Source: Staphylococcus nepalensis (GTDB taxonomy: Bacteria > Bacillota > Bacilli > Staphylococcales > Staphylococcaceae). From it: a DNA stretch of 64,000 nt. Where the stretch lies: NCBI RefSeq assembly GCF_014635045.1, contig NZ_BMCF01000002.1, forward strand, positions 434,001-498,000, in the 5' to 3' direction. Below are positions 1-11,986 of the stretch, piece by piece (the stretch's first letter is position 1; each line of letters opens with the position of its first letter). Under the pieces are notes generated by a model. The model had not been told where the DNA came from. It was given only the letters and a program-made list of their open reading frames with translations, and made no database searches. The translations under genes and the position numbers were made by a program.

Positions 1-263
1 AACTCTCCCTCAGAAACTACATCAAGTTCAAGGCCTTCTTCTTGGACTAATTTCACCATTTGTAAACAAGTAAACGCTTTAGAAGCATATGAAATACTGT
101 ATTTTAAATTACTTTTTTGAAAGGCTTGATGAAATCGTTGCATTTGTGCCCTAATTTGATTTTCATCATAAACGATAGTGGGGGTGCCAAAACTCTGTGC
201 TATTGTTTTAAGACTAGTGCCTCCCATTGTAAGCTCGCCATAACTATTATATTCTACTGCCAT
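1..263 (-). CDS. lysA: Diaminopimelate decarboxylase, N-terminal part (cut by window edge)
   Basis: The last step of lysine synthesis: decarboxylation of meso-diaminopimelate to L-lysine with PLP. About 87 N-terminal residues are visible, starting MAVEYNSYGELTMGGTSLKT at an ATG at 261-263. The fragment contains the SYASKAF stretch, whose lysine is the expected PLP Schiff-base residue of fold-type III decarboxylases, followed by LELDVVSEGE, which is typical of LysA. The start codon lies 3 bp after the alr2 stop, so this is the distal gene of the dap operon and is probably translationally coupled. The rest of the gene lies outside the window. Identification rests on motif and context; both agree with the staphylococcal order. 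Confidence 0.93.
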   Translation of the reverse strand, partial: MAVEYNSYGELTMGGTSLKTIAQSFGTPTIVYDENQIRAQMQRFHQAFQKSNLKYSISYASKAFTCLQMVKLVQEEGLELDVVSEGE

Positions 264-266
264 AAT

Positions 267-1340
267 TTATCTATACTCCTTTATTAGTGAGTCATGATTC
301 ATTGCGCTTAACTGTTCAGAATTCGCGCCAACACCTTTAAACGTAAATTCATCAATGCGAATATCATTATTATATAATAATACTTCATCCTGTGCATGAA
401 CATGATGATCTACTTCAACAAACATATGACTCATCATCAGTGCACGAATGGGATAACGTTTGCCATTGATAAGCGCCTCATGTTTGGCCCTCGATTTAAG
501 GATACCATCTCCATAGCCAATATCAACTACTGCTAATTGTGTATGATTGTGCGTAGCTTCAAATGCAAAGCTGTAACCACAATAATCACCTTCATTTACT
601 TCACGTACTTGAATGACATTGCCTTTTACAGTCAAAGCTTGTTCAATGGATTTTTCATCAATTGTAGCATAAGGTCTTGAACCGTATAATGCTATACCCA
701 CACGAGCGTGTGTATGATTTTCAAAAACACCATGTTCTCTATAATAACTTGCACTATTTTGCGCATGTATCATATCAAATTGATAACCTTCATCTAACAA
801 GTTTTTAACAACCTTTAACCACGCTTTACGTTCTATATCATATTCAGGCACGTCAAATTCATCTGCATAACCAAAATGCGTCCATAAACCTGTAATGTGC
901 ACTTTCTCATTACTTTTATCATTACGATGGTGAATGAGTACTTCTCTTATTTCATCAATGGTTTTCAAACCAGAGCGATGTAATAAATTTTCATATTCTA
1001 AATGAACTTCAATACCTTTTAAATCTTCTAAATGCTGATAATAAAATGCTAAAGATGGCAATGTCATTTGAATTTGGTTATCACGTACTTTATCAAATTC
1101 ATATACAGCATTCATTAAAAATATAGTTGCGTTTGGCGCTAATTGTCGTATACGTATAGCTTCTCTTAAAGAAGTTGTACTAAACGTATTGATGCCTGCT
1201 TCTAAAAATTGATTAACTGCAAATTCCAATCCATAATGATAAGCATTGTTTTTTACAACTGCCATAAGTTGATTATTTTGAATTACTTTTAGCGCATTAT
1301 TATAAAATCTTTCAGTGTCTACAGACCAAATTGCTGTCAT
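267..1340 (-). CDS. alr2: Alanine racemase of the dap operon (Alr2 type)
   Basis: PLP-dependent racemase of the Alr fold (357 aa), predicted to interconvert L- and D-alanine. The PLP lysine sits in the N-terminal barrel at about residue 30 ([11 protein letters not shown]). The barrel region contains [22 protein letters not shown] and the ARVGIALYG motif that is typical of the family. The start codon overlaps the last base of dapL. Staphylococci usually have a second, housekeeping alr elsewhere; this copy belongs to the lysine operon and its physiological substrate there is less certain. No broken motif is seen. Confidence 0.92.
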   Translation of the reverse strand: MTAIWSVDTERFYNNALKVIQNNQLMAVVKNNAYHYGLEFAVNQFLEAGINTFSTTSLREAIRIRQLAPNATIFLMNAVYEFDKVRDNQIQMTLPSLAFYYQHLEDLKGIEVHLEYENLLHRSGLKTIDEIREVLIHHRNDKSNEKVHITGLWTHFGYADEFDVPEYDIERKAWLKVVKNLLDEGYQFDMIHAQNSASYYREHGVFENHTHARVGIALYGSRPYATIDEKSIEQALTVKGNVIQVREVNEGDYCGYSFAFEATHNHTQLAVVDIGYGDGILKSRAKHEALINGKRYPIRALMMSHMFVEVDHHVHAQDEVLLYNNDIRIDEFTFKGVGANSEQLSAMNHDSLIKEYR

Positions 1341-2494
1341 TATGCTTCCACCTCGCCATAAGATTTTAAAATAGCTTCATAATAATCTGCAATCTTAATC
1401 AACATATATTCATTAAAGTTTAAATGAGCGGTATGCAACCCAGTTACATATCCTTTCGACACGTCTCGCACACCAACAAATACAAAATAACTTGGAGCAA
1501 GTTGACTATAAAAACTAAAATCTTCACCAAATAAATACGGTGTCGGTTTATCAATAATTGTAAAACCAGCATTTTCTAAGCCATGTTCAACATGCTTGCG
1601 TAGTTTTGGCGCATTATATGTAGGTGGATAGCCTTCTTCAAACTTCACTTCACAATCTACATTAAACAATAATTTGACACTTTCAGCAATCGTCTTCATT
1701 TGTTGTTTAACTGATTCTAAATCATTGATATCATAAGTTCTTATCGTACCTTCTAAATATCCGTTACTTGGCACTGTATTGATCGCTTCTCCAGCTACAA
1801 AGTGTCCCATATGCACAATATTTCTCTTTAATCCATTTAAATGGAATTGCTGTATTTGACCGACTTGACTTAATACATGTTGTAAGGCTTCTCCAGCTGA
1901 ATAACCTTGCTCTTTATCCGCTACGTGGCTAGACAGGCCAGTTAAGTAAAAGCGATATTCGGTCGCACTTGCCGTAATTTCTTCATCTCGAATTACAACA
2001 TGGCCTTCGTCTTCAAACGGCATAACATGGATACCAAACACTGCTTCTATAGGGTAATTTTCAAACGCACCTGCACGAATTAAACGGTTTGCGCCGCCGC
2101 CAGTTTCTTCAGCTGGCTGGAAAATAAAAACGATATTTTGAGGCAATGTCCCTTGATCTGCCATAGCTTTACATCGTTTAACAAATAACATTAACACAGT
2201 TGTATGTCCATCATGGCCGCACGCGTGCATCACATTATCAGTTAAACTTCGATAGGGAACATCATTTTCTTCAAAAATAGGTAACGCATCTATATCTGCG
2301 CGATAAGCAATTGTATGTTTTCCATTACCTGGAAGATATGCAATTAATCCCGTATCAAGAGGGCGCTTATACTCAACGCTAAGATTATCTAAAAATGCTG
2401 CGATATAGTCTGTCGTTTCAAATTCTTGTAGGCTTAATTCTGGATGTTGATGCAAATGACGTCTATGTGTTGTTACAAATTCTAACTCATTCAT
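1340..2494 (-). CDS. dapL: N-acetyldiaminopimelate deacetylase (M20 peptidase family)
   Basis: Removes acetate from N-acetyl-LL-diaminopimelate in the acetylase branch of lysine/DAP synthesis (older name hipO-like). The M20 amidohydrolase metal site is visible as ACGHDGHT at about residues 91-98, with Cys92 and two histidines, and downstream [11 protein letters not shown] supplies the catalytic glutamate region. A TTG nine bases upstream opens the frame further. The ATG at 2492-2494 is preferred because AGAAGGA lies about 10 nt before it. It overlaps alr2 by one base. About 215 nt separate it from dapD, the largest gap inside this operon. Confidence 0.92.
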   Translation of the reverse strand: MNELEFVTTHRRHLHQHPELSLQEFETTDYIAAFLDNLSVEYKRPLDTGLIAYLPGNGKHTIAYRADIDALPIFEENDVPYRSLTDNVMHACGHDGHTTVLMLFVKRCKAMADQGTLPQNIVFIFQPAEETGGGANRLIRAGAFENYPIEAVFGIHVMPFEDEGHVVIRDEEITASATEYRFYLTGLSSHVADKEQGYSAGEALQHVLSQVGQIQQFHLNGLKRNIVHMGHFVAGEAINTVPSNGYLEGTIRTYDINDLESVKQQMKTIAESVKLLFNVDCEVKFEEGYPPTYNAPKLRKHVEHGLENAGFTIIDKPTPYLFGEDFSFYSQLAPSYFVFVGVRDVSKGYVTGLHTAHLNFNEYMLIKIADYYEAILKSYGEVEA

Positions 2495-2547
2495 TAAAAT
2501 CAAATCCTTCTAGTTTATTAATTTGTTTAAACATAAAACTAAATCAA

Positions 2548-2586
2548 CGTCTAAACTTTTATGTATAAAAAAGAGGAGGTTAGACG
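2548..2586. other. Intercistronic hairpin between dapD and dapL
   Basis: Seven-base perfect arms (CGTCTAA at 2548-2554, TTAGACG at 2580-2586) sit in the only long gap of the dap operon. In the operon transcript the loop-proximal sequence reads CCTCCTC followed by a U-run, so it resembles an anti-Shine-Dalgarno tract. It could be a processing or partial-termination site. No function is demonstrated by the sequence. Confidence 0.35.
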
Positions 2587-2709
2587 AACATCATAAATTG
2601 ATATATACATATAAATTAATGCGTTTATCAATCATTAGATGTTATTTCGTCATAAACCTCCTATATAAATATTTTAATTTCAGCTTCTATTTATCATTTA
2701 AATCAATTA

Positions 2710-3429
2710 TTAATCATTTAATTTTCTTAAAGCTGAAACAATTTCACGTTTTGAATCTTCTACTTCACTTGTTTGTTTAATGACTTTAGCTGGTGTGCCT
2801 GCAACTACCGAACCAGCTGGTACTTCTTGGGTCACAATTGCACCGGCTGCAACGATTGATCCTTTACCAACACGAACACCTTCCAAAATAACTGCATTCG
2901 CACCGATAAGCACATCATCTTCAATTATAACTGGTGAGGCACTTGGTGGTTCAATTACACCAGCTAATACTGCACCAGCACCAACATGAACATTTTTACC
3001 AGTAGTAGCACGACCACCAAGTGTAGCATTCATATCTACCATAGTACCTTCGCCAACAACTGCGCCAATATTGATAGTCGCACCCATCATAATAACTGCA
3101 CCATCTTCAATAATAGCTTGTTCACGGATAAATGCACCGGGTTCTATACGTGCATTCGTATTTGTTAAGTCTTTCAATGGGATAGCTGAGTTACGACGAT
3201 CCATTTCAATTTCTAATTCATCAATACTCGATTGATTATTTTCATAAAACTGTTTCCAATCATCCGCTTCACAAAAGATAACCTTTGAATCAGAACCGCC
3301 AAAAACTTTAAAACTTTCAGGGAAGGTTACATTGTCAAACTGCCCATTCACATAAACTTTAAGAGGTGTCGATTTCTTTGCATCACTTATATATTGAATA
3401 ATCTCTTCTGCCGTTAAATGTTGTACCAT
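2710..3429 (-). CDS. dapD: Tetrahydrodipicolinate N-acetyltransferase
   Basis: Acetylates 2,3,4,5-tetrahydrodipicolinate using acetyl-CoA, opening the acetylase branch completed by DapL (also called dapH). The protein is 239 aa. The N-terminal ~90 residues form the DapH-specific domain ([20 protein letters not shown]). Residues ~95-220 are a left-handed beta-helix of hexapeptide repeats such as [17 protein letters not shown] and [16 protein letters not shown], ending with the GTPAKVIK motif common to these transferases. It lies 22 bp after dapB in the operon. Confidence 0.95.
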   Translation of the reverse strand: MVQHLTAEEIIQYISDAKKSTPLKVYVNGQFDNVTFPESFKVFGGSDSKVIFCEADDWKQFYENNQSSIDELEIEMDRRNSAIPLKDLTNTNARIEPGAFIREQAIIEDGAVIMMGATINIGAVVGEGTMVDMNATLGGRATTGKNVHVGAGAVLAGVIEPPSASPVIIEDDVLIGANAVILEGVRVGKGSIVAAGAIVTQEVPAGSVVAGTPAKVIKQTSEVEDSKREIVSALRKLND

Positions 3430-3451
3430 AATTTAATTCTCTCCTTAGTGA

Positions 3452-6049
<2,598 letters not shown>

Positions 6050-6103
6050 ATCTCATACACTCCATTTTCATTATTTTATTAAATTTGATTATATTAAGAA
6101 AAT

Positions 6104-7306
6104 TCAGATATCAAATGTTTCGTATAGTGCTTGAACGGCACGTTCACCATTTTCAGAATCTATAACACATGAAATACTAATTTCTGATGTTGTCGTTTGA
6201 TAAAAGGTAATACCGTTTTCGATCAGTGTGATAAACGCTTTTGAAGCAACACCAGACATATCACGCATACCAGAACCAATTAATGAAAGTTTAACGTATG
6301 CTTCATTAATCTTGAAGTCTAACGCATTAAATTTTTCTTTTAATGATTCTAAAATACGTGTGATTTGAATTGCATCTGTGTCTTTAATCGTAAACGACAT
6401 TTGCAATCCTTCCAAATTTATTATTTGAGAAATCATATCAACATTAACAGATTCATTCTCTAAATGATTAAATAAATCTGTTAATAGTCTGTTATCTGGC
6501 AGGGGATGGCTAATAGTAACGTGCATCATATGTGTATCTAAGGCAACACCCGTAACTGCTTTTTTTTCTAATAATTCTGCTTGTGACATAATCCATGTTC
6601 CTTTCACATTTGATAAAGTTCTTCCTAAATATAGGGGGATATTATAATTGTTTGCTAGTTCAACACTTCTTGTTTCAAGTACACCAGCACCTAAAGCACT
6701 CATTTCCATCATTTCTTCATACGAAACGTATTCAAGTCGCCTTGCGTCTCTGTAGACTCTAGGATCAGTAGCGTATACGCCGTCTACGTCTGTATATATT
6801 TCACAGGTTGTTTGATTACTAGCAGCTAAAGCGACAGCCGTGGTATCTGATCCCCCGCGACCTAATGTCGTTACTTCAAACTCATCATTGATACCTTGGA
6901 ACCCTGCGATTACTAATACATCATTACTTTCAAAAGCATGTTCAAATGTGATGGGATCAATTTCTGCAATACGACTTTTTAAATGATGGCCAACTGTTTT
7001 AATACCAGCTTGGTAACCTGTCATCGCTTTAGCATTGACGCCAATATCATTTAATACCATTGATAAATATGATACGGTTTGCTGTTCACCAGTAGTTAGT
7101 AACAATGCGAGTTCTTGATCTTTTGGTGTAGTTGTAAGCGTTGAAACATTAGCCATGAGTTCATCAGTGGTTTTACCCATTGCGCTAACTACAACAATGA
7201 GTTGTTCACCATTTTCAACTCTCGTTTGTAACATTCCGGCTATATTTTTTATTTTTGTAAAATCACTTACCGAAGAACCTCCAAATTTCAAAACACTTCT
7301 TCCCAA
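6104..7306 (-). CDS. lysC: Aspartokinase, lysine-regulated
   Basis: Phosphorylates aspartate, the first step of the aspartate pathway. The 400-aa protein has the kinase domain beginning KFGGSSV (residues 7-13), the aspartate-binding stretch GRGGSDTTA, and two C-terminal ACT domains (about residues 260-400) expected to bind the feedback amino acid. It is the first gene behind the lysine riboswitch and a strong promoter, which fits lysine control at both RNA and protein level. The ACT assignment is by family knowledge. Confidence 0.95.
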   Translation of the reverse strand: MGRSVLKFGGSSVSDFTKIKNIAGMLQTRVENGEQLIVVVSAMGKTTDELMANVSTLTTTPKDQELALLLTTGEQQTVSYLSMVLNDIGVNAKAMTGYQAGIKTVGHHLKSRIAEIDPITFEHAFESNDVLVIAGFQGINDEFEVTTLGRGGSDTTAVALAASNQTTCEIYTDVDGVYATDPRVYRDARRLEYVSYEEMMEMSALGAGVLETRSVELANNYNIPLYLGRTLSNVKGTWIMSQAELLEKKAVTGVALDTHMMHVTISHPLPDNRLLTDLFNHLENESVNVDMISQIINLEGLQMSFTIKDTDAIQITRILESLKEKFNALDFKINEAYVKLSLIGSGMRDMSGVASKAFITLIENGITFYQTTTSEISISCVIDSENGERAVQALYETFDI

Positions 7307-7348
7307 TTCTATATCCTCCTCATTTAATAGGGGAGAATCACAATGATA

Positions 7349-7382
7349 TAAAAAAGAACAAGTCCGGAATGCGAACCTGTTC
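7349..7382 (-). terminator. Riboswitch-controlled terminator before lysC
   Basis: On the minus strand GAACAGGTTC pairs with the GGACTTGTTC region and is followed by TTTTTT. It sits directly downstream of the L-box aptamer, so it is the expected expression platform: lysine binding should favour this terminator. Stem has one or two mismatches. Confidence 0.85.
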
Positions 7383-7392
7383 TATAATTTAT

Positions 7393-7575
7393 ATACAAGT
7401 GATGCACTCCATTATTTTAAAATAATGACAGACTCTTAGCTCTTAACCATAAAGTCCAACTTGTTATAAGCTGCTATTATAACTGTTTCGGCATCTCACC
7501 CTTTCAAAATTAGCTGCTAGCAGACAGGTTCTTCTAAAATTTACTAATGATTGATGCGCCTCATCAAAACTTATT
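7393..7575 (-). promoter_or_regulatory. Lysine riboswitch (L-box)
   Basis: Read on the minus strand, the leader carries the conserved L-box landmarks in order: GATGAGGCGCATCA (7566-7553), AGTA shortly after, GGGTGAGATGCCGAA (about 7501-7487), and a closing GTGCATCACTTG near 7396-7407. It lies between the promoter and lysC and is followed by an intrinsic terminator. The L-box is known to repress lysine genes when lysine is bound. Confidence 0.93.
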
Positions 7576-7596
7576 TAATTTTTGTTTATGACTCAT

Positions 7597-7625
7597 ATTA
7601 TACATACGGTTATATGTACTGTAAA
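7597..7625 (-). promoter_or_regulatory. Promoter of the lysine/DAP operon
   Basis: Minus-strand TTTACA (7625-7620) and TATAAT (7602-7597) are separated by exactly 17 bp, a near-perfect sigma-A promoter. The predicted start falls just before the L-box aptamer. Confidence 0.85.
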
Positions 7626-7759
7626 CCGCTTTTACAAAGTTTTTATAATTTACTGAAAAATTAAACTATTTTACACACGTTTTACTTTATAAGTGTAAAT
7701 GTATCTATTTTTTAATATGAAGTTTTTATACGTTAATAATATAAAGATTAAGCAAAAAC

Positions 7760-8590
7760 TTAAAATTCCTCATATACAGCAGGATCTTGGTCTTTACGTC
7801 TACCATCTTCTCGCGTAAGCGTATCTATTTTCTCTAAATCATCGCTATCTAAATAAAAATCAAAAATATCAATATTTTGAAATTGTCTGGCTACCGAGGT
7901 AGATTTTGGAATAGGGACCACGCCGTTTTGTATATGCCATTTTAATATAACCTGAGGTATGGTTTTATTATGTTTATCAGCAATTTCGGTAATCTTTTCA
8001 TCATTGATAACATTCGACGCACGGCCCAACGGACTCCACGCTTGAGTGACAATGCCTTTTGATGCATTATACTTAACCATTTCTCGTTGATTGAAATAAG
8101 GATGTAACTCAATTTGATTTATGACTGGTAAAACGCCAGTTTCCTTTTCTAGTGTTTCAATATGTTCAGGTAAAAAGTTACAGACACCAATTGATTTGAC
8201 TAAACCAGCTTTTTGGGCATCAATCATAGCTTGCCAAGCTTCAATATATTTACCTTGTTTCGGATTTGGCCAATGGATTAAATATAAATCCAAATACTCG
8301 ACGCCCAAACGGTATATTGACTCCTGTATTGCAGTAAGCGAAGCATCATAATCTTGATAACGACCTGGTAATTTGGAAGTTATAATGATTTGATCTCGCG
8401 GTACATTACTCATTTCAATAGCCTTACCAACAGTGCCTTCATTTTCATAATTATATGCTGTATCTAATAAACGGTAACCTTGGTCTAACGCACTTACAAT
8501 CGCATGCGCGCCTTGCATACCGTTCAGTTTATATGTACCGAAACCTATTTGAGGAATAATTTGCCCATCAAGCATATTTAACTGTTCCAT
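7760..8590 (-). CDS. Aldo/keto reductase
   Basis: NADPH-dependent carbonyl reductase of the AKR superfamily, 276 aa, similar to the YvgN/YtbE group. The family opening IGFGTYKLNG is followed by LLDTAYNYENE with the catalytic Asp and Tyr, then IITSKLPG with the catalytic lysine, LIHWPNP with the histidine, and PIPKSTSV near the C-terminus for cofactor phosphate binding. It is a single gene with its own intergenic regions on both sides. The substrate is unknown; methylglyoxal or other aldehydes are typical of relatives. Confidence 0.88.
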   Translation of the reverse strand: MEQLNMLDGQIIPQIGFGTYKLNGMQGAHAIVSALDQGYRLLDTAYNYENEGTVGKAIEMSNVPRDQIIITSKLPGRYQDYDASLTAIQESIYRLGVEYLDLYLIHWPNPKQGKYIEAWQAMIDAQKAGLVKSIGVCNFLPEHIETLEKETGVLPVINQIELHPYFNQREMVKYNASKGIVTQAWSPLGRASNVINDEKITEIADKHNKTIPQVILKWHIQNGVVPIPKSTSVARQFQNIDIFDFYLDSDDLEKIDTLTREDGRRKDQDPAVYEEF

Positions 8591-8709
8591 TTATAAATAC
8601 CTCCATCATTGTATAGTTATTTTGAATTATATAATTCAAAATAACTTATTCATAGTAATCAGCCTGAGCATAGAAGCTTATCTTGCATCATAAAACATAA
8701 AGGGGAAGG

Positions 8710-8793
8710 GTGTTTGCGTTTTTCCAAGCAGCGTTTATTGGCGCTCTCGTTAAGATGGATAGTAAAAATACAAAAAACAAGGATATTGCATAA
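8710..8793 (+). CDS. Possible 27-residue peptide, hydrophobic N-terminus
   Basis: A GTG-initiated frame reads VFAFFQAAFIGALVKMDSKN and then seven polar residues to a TAA. AAAGGGGAAGG immediately precedes it, although the spacing to GTG is short. The hydrophobic first half and charged tail resemble small membrane peptides or toxins in general form only; I do not recognise a family. It may be a chance frame. Confidence 0.2.
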   Translation: MFAFFQAAFIGALVKMDSKNTKNKDIA

Positions 8794-8970
8794 GCACTAT
8801 TAGGTTTAAGTCAATTACTTGAAGTAAGGACTATGTATAAGTGTTAGTAAATTCAAAAGAAGGCTTATAATGTCTACTCATCTTCATAAATTGAATAAAG
8901 TCGTAGCTCTCTGAAGCGTTGACGCTTTACAAGTTCAATTCAAATAGCTATTGCCAATATGATATTAAAT

Positions 8971-9000
8971 AGGCTGAAACATCAATAGATATCTCAGCCT
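8971..9000 (-). terminator. Weak hairpin downstream of the ABC-F gene
   Basis: AGGCTGA and TCAGCCT arms with further partial pairing; the minus-strand tail after it is AT-rich (TATTTAATA) rather than a clean U-run. Confidence 0.5.
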
Positions 9001-9023
9001 CTAATCTTTATAAACGCTATTTA

Positions 9024-10628
9024 TTATTTACTTAAAATGCCTGTTTCTTGTAGATAAGCTTCATATGAGATTTCTTTAGACAATCCACCAGCAGGGTTTA
9101 AGTCAATCACACGGTTAGCAATTGTATTGATAAACTCAAAGTCATAAGATGTGAATATCATAGAACCTTTGAAATTTTTCAAACCATCATTTACCGCTGT
9201 AATACTTTCTAAGTCTAAGTGGTTAGTAGGCTCATCGAGCAATAACACGTTAGCACTTGATAACATCATTTTACTTAACATGCAGCGCACTTTTTCGCCA
9301 CCTGATAAAACACTCGCTTTTTTCTTAACTTCTTCACCGCTAAATAACATGCGTCCTAAAAAGCCACGTAGGAATGTTTCAGTTTGTTCGTCTTCAGGCG
9401 CATATTGACGTAACCAGTCAACAAGATTCATGTCTACACCTTCGAAGTATTCAGAATTATCTTTAGGGAAATAACTACGTGAAGTCGTCACTCCCCATTT
9501 AACTGTACCTTCATCTGGTTCCATTTCACCAGCTAAGATTTTAAGCAACGTTGTTTTAGCAAATTCACTATCTCCAATTAATACGGCTTTATCATTAGGG
9601 TACATTGTAAATGAAATGTTATCTAACACTTTTACACCGTCAATTGTTTTCGACACATTCTCAACAAACAATAAATCATTACCAATTTCACGTTCCGGCG
9701 TAAATTTTACGTATGGATAACGACGTGAGGAAGGTTGAATATCATCTAGTTCAATTTTTTCTAATTGTTTTTTACGACTTGTTGCTTGTTTAGATTTAGA
9801 TGCGTTCGCAGAGAAACGAGCAACGAAATCTTGCAATTCTTTAATTTTTTCTTCTTTTTTCTTGTTTTGTTCTTGAGCCATTCTCATAGCTAATTGACTT
9901 GATTGATACCAAAAATCATAGTTACCAACGTAAACTTTTATTTTTCCATAATCTAAGTCAGCAATATGCGTACACACATTATTTAAGAAGTGTCTATCGT
10001 GTGATACTACGATAACTGTATTTTCAAAGTTGATTAAGAAATCTTCTAACCAACTAATAGCTGGAATATCTAAACCGTTTGTAGGCTCATCAAGTAGAAG
10101 GACGTCTGGCTTACCAAATAAACTTTGGGCCAAAAGGACTTTTACTTTTTGATTGTTTTCTAATTCAGACATCTTTTTATCTTGTAAATCTGCAGAGACG
10201 CCTAAACCAGATAGCAGGGAGCCCGCGTCTGCTTCAGCGTTCCAACCATCCATTTCAGCAAATTCGCCTTCTAATTCCGCTGCTCTAATTCCGTCTTCAT
10301 CACTGAAATCTGGTTTCATATAAATTTCATCTTTTTCTTTCATAACTTCGTATAAACGTTCATGACCTTTAATTACCACATCAATAACACGTTCATTTTC
10401 GTATGCAAAGTGATCCTGTTTTAAAATTGCTAAACGTTCATTTTTCCCCATAGAAACATGACCAGATTGCGCATCCAATTCACCAGATAAAATTTTTAGA
10501 AACGTTGATTTCCCAGAACCGTTCGCTCCAATCAAACCATAACAATTGCCTTCTGTAAATTTAATATTTACATCTTCGAATAGTTTACGATCGCCAAATC
10601 GTAAACTCACATCAGTAACTTGTAACAT
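9024..10628 (-). CDS. ABC-F family ATPase (YkpA/YbiT-like)
   Basis: Soluble duplicated ATPase of 534 aa with no membrane segments, the ABC-F type that acts on ribosomes. The first domain has Walker A GANGSGKS at about residues 34-41 and LLLDEPTNGLD. A charged linker with KKKEEKIKELQDF and KQATSRKKQLEK follows around residues 240-290. The second domain has LSGGEKVRCMLS and LLLDEPTNHLD. Oddities: the second Walker A reads GDSEFAKTT, with Ala where Gly is usual, and the first signature is degenerate (SELENNQKVKV). I believe related staphylococcal proteins share the Ala. The role is probably translation related, not drug export. Confidence 0.9.
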   Translation of the reverse strand: MLQVTDVSLRFGDRKLFEDVNIKFTEGNCYGLIGANGSGKSTFLKILSGELDAQSGHVSMGKNERLAILKQDHFAYENERVIDVVIKGHERLYEVMKEKDEIYMKPDFSDEDGIRAAELEGEFAEMDGWNAEADAGSLLSGLGVSADLQDKKMSELENNQKVKVLLAQSLFGKPDVLLLDEPTNGLDIPAISWLEDFLINFENTVIVVSHDRHFLNNVCTHIADLDYGKIKVYVGNYDFWYQSSQLAMRMAQEQNKKKEEKIKELQDFVARFSANASKSKQATSRKKQLEKIELDDIQPSSRRYPYVKFTPEREIGNDLLFVENVSKTIDGVKVLDNISFTMYPNDKAVLIGDSEFAKTTLLKILAGEMEPDEGTVKWGVTTSRSYFPKDNSEYFEGVDMNLVDWLRQYAPEDEQTETFLRGFLGRMLFSGEEVKKKASVLSGGEKVRCMLSKMMLSSANVLLLDEPTNHLDLESITAVNDGLKNFKGSMIFTSYDFEFINTIANRVIDLNPAGGLSKEISYEAYLQETGILSK

Positions 10629-10772
10629 GCATTTGCTCCTTTTTCGATAATCTAACGGACAAATTATAACACAATTATCCAGGAGTTTCGACCATTCTCA
10701 ATGTGATGATGCTTGTTTCTTTATACCATGTTATAATAAATAAGAATAAATTTAAGTACGAAGGAGAACAGT

Positions 10773-11684
10773 ATGGCCCAAGACGAGAAAAATATTGTAG
10801 GTTCCATAGAGTTTCTTGAAGTTATTGGATTAGAAGGATCTACTTACAAGTTACAAGGACCGAATAAAGAAGAAGTTAAACTCAATCAATCCGAAGTGAA
10901 TGAAGAAGATGAATTAATCGTAGGCGAAGAATATAGTTTCTTTATTTATCCAAATAGATCAGGGGCATTATTTGCTACACAAAATATGCCTGATATTACC
11001 ACTAGTAAATATGACTTTGTAAAAGTATTAAAAACAGATCGCGATGGTGCACATGTTGATGTCGGTTTGCCTAGAGAAGTATTAATACCTTGGATTGACC
11101 TGCCAAAAGTAAAAGATGTATGGCCCATTCAAGGTGACGAGGTGTTAGTAACGTTGCGTATTGACAGTGAAAATAATATGTTCGCACGTTTAGCAACAGA
11201 AACGATTGTAGAATCAATGTACACACCCGTATACAACGATGAAATGCAAAATAAAGTGATTGAAGCTCGACCATATAGAGTATTAAGAATTGGGAGTTTT
11301 TTACTTTCAAAAGATGGCTACAAAATATTCGTACACGAATCTGAACGTAAATCAGAACCGCGTTTGGGTGAAAACGTAGAAGTCCGAATCATTGGTCATA
11401 ATGAAAAAGGTGAACTTAATGGATCATTTTTACCACTCGCACACGAGAGACTTGACGAAGATGGCCAACACATCTTTAACCTATTAGTTGAATATGAAGG
11501 AGAGCTGCCGTTTTGGGATAAATCAAGCCCTGAAGCAATAAAAGAAGTATTTAACATGAGTAAAGCTGCATTTAAACGCGCCATTGGCCATTTATATAAA
11601 AATCAAATTATTACAATTGAAACTGGTAAAATAGCATTAACTAAAAAAGGATGGAGCAGAGTCGAAGACGAGTTTTCTCTATAG
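10773..11684 (+). CDS. cvfB: Conserved virulence factor B, S1-type RNA-binding protein
   Basis: A 303-aa protein matching the length and pattern of staphylococcal CvfB, which carries several S1-like RNA-binding domains and a C-terminal winged helix and affects virulence gene expression in S. aureus. Visible features: S1-like segments with VDVGLPREVLIPW near residue 93 and FLLSKDGYKIFVHESER near 175, then SSPEAIKEVFNMSKAAFKRAIGHLYK as a winged-helix start near residue 247. The start is the ATG after AAGGAGA. It is divergent from the ABC-F gene and ends in a perfect hairpin terminator, so it is probably monocistronic. Confidence 0.9.
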   Translation: MAQDEKNIVGSIEFLEVIGLEGSTYKLQGPNKEEVKLNQSEVNEEDELIVGEEYSFFIYPNRSGALFATQNMPDITTSKYDFVKVLKTDRDGAHVDVGLPREVLIPWIDLPKVKDVWPIQGDEVLVTLRIDSENNMFARLATETIVESMYTPVYNDEMQNKVIEARPYRVLRIGSFLLSKDGYKIFVHESERKSEPRLGENVEVRIIGHNEKGELNGSFLPLAHERLDEDGQHIFNLLVEYEGELPFWDKSSPEAIKEVFNMSKAAFKRAIGHLYKNQIITIETGKIALTKKGWSRVEDEFSL

Positions 11685-11718
11685 TTAAAAAATAATATTT
11701 GAGCACTTTTTATATCTT

Positions 11719-11757
11719 CCCATATAACACAAATATTTGTGTTATATGGGATTTTTT
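11719..11757 (+). terminator. Terminator of cvfB
   Basis: Perfect 16-bp arms (11719-11734 and 11735-11750, starting CCCATATAAC) followed by ATTTTTTC. Confidence 0.92.
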
Positions 11758-11877
11758 CATATTACGAATTCTAATTAATTTATCACATGCAAGAATGCAG
11801 TTGTATTAATGTTTATAGGAAAAGCACTATTGATCATAAAAGGGTATGTGAATTTTGTAAATGAAGTCAATAAATTC

Positions 11878-11916
11878 TTAACATAACTTTTACACTAAAT
11901 CCACTTGTATTTAACA
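11878..11916 (+). promoter_or_regulatory. Pho box upstream of pstS
   Basis: TTAACA at 11878, TTTACA at 11889, TCCACT (degenerate) at 11900 and TTAACA at 11911 fall at an exact 11-bp period. This is the arrangement known for PhoP binding in Bacillus (TTAACA-like hexamers with 5-bp spacers). Induction of the pst operon under phosphate starvation by PhoPR is the natural reading. Confidence 0.8.
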
Positions 11917-11986
11917 AACAACCTGTAGTATTAGCAGTGTAATAAATACATATAACTTTTGGGTTATTTATTAGGAGGATGTTTCA

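Larger units (their letters stand above)
8591..9023. other. 433-bp region without a convincing gene
   Basis: The stretch holds the presumed AKR promoter on the minus strand, a possible 27-codon plus-strand ORF (8710-8793), and a weak hairpin after the ABC-F gene. I see no RNA family signature. The middle part could encode a small RNA, but nothing visible decides that. Confidence 0.4.

Noticed and set aside
2523-2780. Plus-strand frame between dapL and dapD
   Set aside because: Runs into dapD on the other strand, random composition and no family resemblance, although GAGGAGG stands in the gap.
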